Positions 60,447-64,000 of a stretch of 64,000 nt of DNA are shown here, piece by piece (position 1 is the first letter of the stretch; each line of letters opens with the position of its first letter). The notes below the pieces were generated by a model. The model did not search any database and was not told the DNA's origin. It saw nothing but the letters and a program-made list of their open reading frames with translations. The DNA is from Gammaproteobacteria bacterium (lineage in GTDB: Bacteria > Pseudomonadota > Gammaproteobacteria > Enterobacterales > Alteromonadaceae): NCBI GenBank assembly GCA_018222985.1, contig JAAEZG010000001.1, positions 62,001 through 126,000 of the forward strand, written 5' to 3'. A program made the position numbers and the translations under genes.

Positions 60447-60605
60447 GCGATATTAGCTAGTGGATATTAGATATCAGCTAACAACTAACAACTAACAAAA
60501 AAGGCGCCACATGAGGCGCCTTTTTCCTTTCTGATATCCGATATCCAATAGCTGCTATCGTACTTGCCTTTCTTCTGATATCTAATATCTACTAGCTAAT
60601 ATCGC
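60447..60605. repeat. Inverted-repeat element between rssA and putP
   Basis: A 31-bp arm at 60447-60477 (starting GCGATATTAGCTAGT) is repeated inverted at 60575-60605 with 30 of 31 bases matching. Between the arms lie a short ACTAAC repeat (three tandem copies of AACTAAC type near 60480-60496), a bidirectional terminator and an extra partial copy of the right arm. The whole structure spans 159 bases in a convergent spacer and resembles a small non-coding mobile or REP-like repeat. Confidence 0.78.
60497..60525. terminator. Bidirectional terminator between rssA and putP
   Basis: GGCGCC (60503-60508) and GGCGCC (60515-60520) enclose ACATGA, with six A residues before and five T residues after. 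The symmetric A/T tracts let it stop both rssA (rightward) and putP (leftward) transcripts. Confidence 0.88.
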
Positions 60606-60615
60606 AGTTGCCCTT
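60531..60615. repeat. Tandem 41-bp degenerate repeat, two copies
   Basis: Copy A (60531-60571) and copy B (60575-60615) match at 32 of 41 bases, both beginning CTGATATC and ending TTGCC followed by T-rich bases. Copy B is also the right arm of the surrounding inverted repeat and runs into the putP stop codon (60614-60616). Confidence 0.7.
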
Positions 60616-62137
60616 AATGGTGCAACTGCTGTTCCATTTTATCGAACGTTGATTGCAACTGTGCATCTGGTTCAGCCGTTAAATGGCTTACCACAAGAAC
60701 GGCAATGGTGCTAAGAATAAAGCCTGGAATAATCTCATACACCGTGCTACTTAAGGTCGCACCGTCAGCTAGCACTGGCGCGTATATCCAGAACAATACG
60801 GTAGCGGCACCCACAACCATACCGGCTAAAGCACCGTGACGATTCATGCGCTTCCAGAACAAGCTAAGAATAATCACCGGACCAAATGCCGCACCGAAGC
60901 CAGCCCAAGCATTCGCGACAAGACCTAAAATGGTATTTTCTGGGTCCCACGCTAATGCGATAGCAACTAACGACACCAGTAATACCGAAATACGGCCAAC
61001 AGTCACTAATTCTCTGTCGCTAGCGTCACGGCGTAAAAAGGCTTTGTAGAAATCCTCGGTTAATGAGCTTGAGGTAACCAATAGTTGCGATGAAATGGTA
61101 CTCATAATCGCAGCTAAAATAGCAGCTAACAAGAAGCCTGAAATAAGTGGGTGGAATAAAAACTGCGAGAAGATGATGAAAATAGTTTCAGCATCTTTTA
61201 ATTGCATTTTTGTCTCTGCAACGTAAGCAATACCCACAAAGCCGGTTACCATGGCACCAATAATGGAAACAAACATCCACGAGATACCAATGCGACGCGC
61301 CGCCGGTACGTCTTTAACCGAACGAATTGCCATAAAACGCACAATAATATGCGGTTGCCCAAAGTAGCCTAAACCCCAAGCTAGCAGCGAAATTATGCCG
61401 AGAAAAGACAGCTGGTTGAGCATGGGGTCAGCTATGTTTGCGTCGCGGAAAAAGGCAAGAAAATCAGGGTTGATTGACTCAACCGTGTTGGTCACTTGGC
61501 CAATACCACCTAAGTCAAAAATGGCGACAATAGGTACCAGCACAAGCGCAACAAACATGATGCAGCCTTGCACAAAGTCGGTCATAGAAACCGCTAAAAA
61601 GCCACCAAATAGGGTATATGCACAAACCACACCCGCAGTAACCCAAAGGCCTAGGCTGTAGTCTAAGCCGAACGCTGAGCTCGCGAAGAGCTTACCGCCA
61701 GCAACCAGACTTGCTGATGTATATAAAGTGAAGAAAACGATAATGACTACCGACGAGAACACGCGTAAAAGGCGGGCTTTGTCGTCAAAGCGATTGGCAA
61801 AGTAGTCAGGAATGGTAATGGAATCGTTGGCAACCTCGGTATAGGTTCGCAACCGTGGTGCGACAACGATGTAATTTAAATACGCACCAATGAGCAAGCC
61901 AACAGCTATCCATAATTGCGACACACCGGAAACGTAAATGGCGCCGGGTAAGCCCATGAGCATCCAACCACTCATGTCTGAAGCCCCTGCCGAAAGGGCA
62001 GTAACCGCCGGGCCTAGCTTACGGCCGCCGAGCATGTAGCCCGATACGTCGTCAGTTGATTTTTTATATGCATAAAGGCCAATGCCTAGCATAACGATAA
62101 AATAGAGCGCTAATGAAACGAGTGTACCTGTTTCCAA
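60614..62137 (-). CDS. putP: Sodium/proline symporter PutP
   Basis: Sodium-coupled proline uptake at the inner membrane, family SSS. The 507-aa protein has about 13 membrane segments. Early signatures include YMLGGRKLGPAVTALSAGASDMSGWMLMGLPGAIY, cited as a span near residues 34-68 with the sodium-site Asp and Ser. VTAGVVCAYTLFGGFLAVSMTDFVQG lies near 166-191. The start is TTG at 62137; the AGGAG ribosome site overlaps the sapF stop codon, so it is probably translated from the sap transcript. It ends inside a repeat-bearing spacer. Confidence 0.95.
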   Translation of the reverse strand: METGTLVSLALYFIVMLGIGLYAYKKSTDDVSGYMLGGRKLGPAVTALSAGASDMSGWMLMGLPGAIYVSGVSQLWIAVGLLIGAYLNYIVVAPRLRTYTEVANDSITIPDYFANRFDDKARLLRVFSSVVIIVFFTLYTSASLVAGGKLFASSAFGLDYSLGLWVTAGVVCAYTLFGGFLAVSMTDFVQGCIMFVALVLVPIVAIFDLGGIGQVTNTVESINPDFLAFFRDANIADPMLNQLSFLGIISLLAWGLGYFGQPHIIVRFMAIRSVKDVPAARRIGISWMFVSIIGAMVTGFVGIAYVAETKMQLKDAETIFIIFSQFLFHPLISGFLLAAILAAIMSTISSQLLVTSSSLTEDFYKAFLRRDASDRELVTVGRISVLLVSLVAIALAWDPENTILGLVANAWAGFGAAFGPVIILSLFWKRMNRHGALAGMVVGAATVLFWIYAPVLADGATLSSTVYEIIPGFILSTIAVLVVSHLTAEPDAQLQSTFDKMEQQLHH

Positions 62138-62141
62138 AGCC

Positions 62142-62942
62142 TTACTCCTGTGTTGTTGTGTGTTTAAGCGCTTTATTCAATTGTTCCGATTGCAGCAAGT
62201 TTTTACTAATTTGCTCTTTCGGATTTGTTAGTAGCGCCTGTGTCGAATCAAACTCAATCATTTTACCACGATGCATTATTAAGATCTTGTCAGCAACGTG
62301 CTTCACGATCTCCGGCGAATGTGAGGCGAAAATAAAGGAAATACCCATATCTTCCTGAAGATCGAGAATTAGGTTAATAATTTGAGCTCTAATCGATGGG
62401 TCTAATGAGGCGAATGCCTCATCGGCTACGATAATTTGCGGCTCAAGAATAATGGCACGTGCAATACATACCCGTTGTTGTTGCCCACTGGACAGCATAT
62501 GCGGGTAGAAATGAAAATGGTCGGGCAGTAAGCCTACTTTTTGCAAGATCACATAAACCCGCTCAAGTTGTTCAGCCTGGCTCCAACCGGTATTAAATTT
62601 CAGCGGTTCGAGCAGCTGGCGGCCAATAGTTAGCTGCGAGTTGAGAGAGCTTAAACTGTCTTGAAATATCATACGAATTTCGCGACAACGGGTTTGGTAA
62701 TCATGCGGGTTCAGCAATTCACCATTGAGGTATATTTCACCGCTGCTTGGTGCTTCAGCACCTGCAATAAGCCGCGCGATGGTTGATTTACCCGAGCCGG
62801 TTTCGCCCATAATAGCAATGGTTTCGCCGCGCTGAATGCTAAAGCTTAGCGGTTCTAACGCACAGATACGACGTTGCTTTAGCCAACCATTTTTGGCGCG
62901 GTAATATTTACTGATGTTTTTGACTTCCAGCAAGCTAGTCAT
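62142..62942 (-). CDS. sapF: Peptide ABC transporter ATP-binding protein SapF
   Basis: ATPase of the Sap (peptide/antimicrobial-peptide) importer, Dpp/Opp-like. The 266-aa protein has Walker A IMGETGSGKSTIARL near residues 44-58, signature LSSGQQQRVCIARAI near 156-170 and Walker B IIVADEAFASLDP near 174-186. It overlaps sapD by 8 bases and is followed after 4 bases by putP, so the genes share a transcript. Sap ATPases in E. coli are also tied to Trk potassium uptake. Confidence 0.93.
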   Translation of the reverse strand: MTSLLEVKNISKYYRAKNGWLKQRRICALEPLSFSIQRGETIAIMGETGSGKSTIARLIAGAEAPSSGEIYLNGELLNPHDYQTRCREIRMIFQDSLSSLNSQLTIGRQLLEPLKFNTGWSQAEQLERVYVILQKVGLLPDHFHFYPHMLSSGQQQRVCIARAIILEPQIIVADEAFASLDPSIRAQIINLILDLQEDMGISFIFASHSPEIVKHVADKILIMHRGKMIEFDSTQALLTNPKEQISKNLLQSEQLNKALKHTTTQE

Positions 62943-63933
62943 GGCTTTTCACCTCTCGAATAGGGAAGTGACAGGCAAATTCGCGTTGCTTAAATTTGGT
63001 CAATCGCGGTTGGTGAATGCAGTCGCGACGTGCATTCGGGCAGCGTGGTCCCAAGCGACAGCCAATGGGCATGTGCTGCAAGGTCGGTATGGCCCCAGTA
63101 AGGGTAGGTAACCTTGTTTTGGGCGCGATGTCTTGATCAAAAAAGCTCATTTGTAGCATGGCTTGCGTATATGGGTGCATGGGCGTTGTCAGTAGCTGTT
63201 CGGTGGCGCCTGACTCCATTAACTGACCACAATACACCAAGCTCATGCGCTGACTTTCTGGCACTATCGAGGTTAAGTCTTGCGTGACCATGAGAATACT
63301 CATGCCTTGACCGGCACTTAGCTTGGCCAATAAGCGGTAAATTTGGTTGCGAGTATTGGGCTCCATAGCGGTTGTTGGTTCATCGGCAATCAACAATTTC
63401 GGATTGTGCGCAATGGCCATGGCAATACTGACTTTTTGCGCCACGCCCTCGGAAAGTTGATATGGGTAACTTTCCATAACTTTTTGATGATCTTTAATGC
63501 CCACACGATGCAGTAAGCGTTCGGCGCGTACTGTGCGAGACGCTTTGCGGCGTAAATAAATACCTTTAAGGTCTGCTTTGGGTATGGTTTCGCGAATTTG
63601 GTCGCCAATTTTGGTGTTTGGATCGAGATAACTGCCGGGGTTTTGGAAAATCATGGCCATGTCTCGCCCAGTAACCAAACGACGTTGCGCAGGGCTAAGG
63701 CTTAGCAAGTCATAATGACGCCACCAAAGCCGGTCCGCGGTGATTTTCCAGCGCGGATTAATAAACCCCATAATTGCTTTTGCCAACAAACTCTTGCCTG
63801 AACCAGACTCACCCACAAGGGTGTGAATTTCGCCTTCAGCAAGTTGCAGGCTGACCTTGTCTAACACTTTCACGGTGCCAGCACTGGTTTCTAACTCGAT
63901 GGTTAAATTGCGAATATCTAAAATGGTACTCAT
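62935..63933 (-). CDS. sapD: Peptide ABC transporter ATP-binding protein SapD
   Basis: Second ATPase of the Sap transporter. The 332-aa protein has Walker A LVGESGSGKSLLAKAIMGF near residues 37-55, a signature-like LSEGVAQKVSIAMAI near 163-177 (less canonical than LSGGQ, as in E. coli SapD) and Walker B LLIADEPTTAME near 183. The C-terminal oligopeptide-transporter extension (GCRLGPRCPNARRDC near 293-307) holds Cys residues typical of Opp/Dpp-type ATPases. It overlaps sapC by 4 bases and sapF by 8 bases. Confidence 0.93.
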   Translation of the reverse strand: MSTILDIRNLTIELETSAGTVKVLDKVSLQLAEGEIHTLVGESGSGKSLLAKAIMGFINPRWKITADRLWWRHYDLLSLSPAQRRLVTGRDMAMIFQNPGSYLDPNTKIGDQIRETIPKADLKGIYLRRKASRTVRAERLLHRVGIKDHQKVMESYPYQLSEGVAQKVSIAMAIAHNPKLLIADEPTTAMEPNTRNQIYRLLAKLSAGQGMSILMVTQDLTSIVPESQRMSLVYCGQLMESGATEQLLTTPMHPYTQAMLQMSFFDQDIAPKTRLPTLTGAIPTLQHMPIGCRLGPRCPNARRDCIHQPRLTKFKQREFACHFPIREVKSHD

Positions 63934-64000
63934 GTGCCACGAACTCGCTCTTGAATGGCTGCGCGTAAACTATCGCCAAGTACATTAATAGACAACACGG
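63930..64000 (-). CDS. sapC: Sap/Dpp-type ABC permease, C-terminal end only (probably SapC)
   Basis: The minus strand reads VLSINVLGDSLRAAIQERVRGT then TGA, whose last bases overlap the sapD start (ATGA). N-V-L-G-D-S-L-R is the common C-terminal end of DppC/OppC/SapC permeases (GDxLRDALDP in others). Only 22 residues are in the window; the rest lies to the right. Position next to sapD-sapF supports SapC. Confidence 0.8.
   Translation of the reverse strand, partial: VLSINVLGDSLRAAIQERVRGT

Noticed and set aside
63400-63480. Non-canonical ABC signature in SapD as sign of a dead ATPase
   Set aside because: LSEGVAQKVSIA resembles the divergent signature of E. coli SapD, so it is a family trait.

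Overview
The window is a continuous piece of a gammaproteobacterial chromosome made almost entirely of housekeeping genes. The gene families, the moderate GC, and the order rpoE-rseABC-lepA-lepB-rnc-era-recO-pdxJ-rlmD-relA-mazG-pyrG-eno and surE-pcm-yqaA-nlpD-rpoS point to a marine Alteromonadales-type bacterium. Idiomarinaceae is my best guess, by inference from gene order and protein style and not from a database search. Coding density is very high. Many neighbouring genes overlap by 1-8 bases, GTG and TTG starts are common, and no stretch longer than about 300 bases lacks a gene.

Layout. 1-2846 (minus): 3'-truncated glnD and map. 3141-6208: translation and nucleotide genes rpsB, tsf, pyrH, frr. 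6283-16999: the envelope block uppS, cdsA, dxr, rseP, bamA, skp, lpxD, fabZ, lpxA, lpxB, covering undecaprenyl and phospholipid precursors, isoprenoids, outer-membrane protein assembly and lipid A. 17104-19878: a redox trio (glutathionyl-hydroquinone reductase, pirin, quinone oxidoreductase) followed by tRNA-Tyr on the opposite strand. 20065-26139: xerD, dsbC, recJ, prfB (with its programmed +1 frameshift) and lysS. 26264-31176: a PLP transsulfuration enzyme, slyD and ygfZ (minus), sdhE and a short ygfX (plus), nadB (minus).

31317-48026: the sigma-E operon rpoE-rseA-rseB-rseC, then lepA-lepB-rnc-era-recO-pdxJ-rlmD-relA-mazG, pyrG-eno, and one unrecognised protein. A TauE-type permease (minus) follows. 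48865-55153: ftsB-ispD-ispF-truD-surE-pcm-yqaA-nlpD-rpoS, closely packed. mutS (minus) diverges from pncC-recA-rssA, with a clear LexA box at recA. 60614-64000 (minus): putP, sapF, sapD and the last codons of a sapC-like permease.

Functional links: sigma-E (rpoE-rseABC) and its protease RseP sit in the same window as BamA and Skp, whose clients trigger that response. RelA and RpoS represent the stringent and general stress responses. RecA, RecJ, RecO and MutS cover DNA repair. I see no phage, insertion sequence, CRISPR array, toxin-antitoxin or defence system. The unusual material is at a smaller scale: two palindromic intergenic repeat elements, a promoter nested in a terminator, interleaved divergent promoters, a DsbC with a lipoprotein signal, a YgfX without its usual membrane segment, a redox gene trio in an otherwise conserved region, and an orphan gene after eno.
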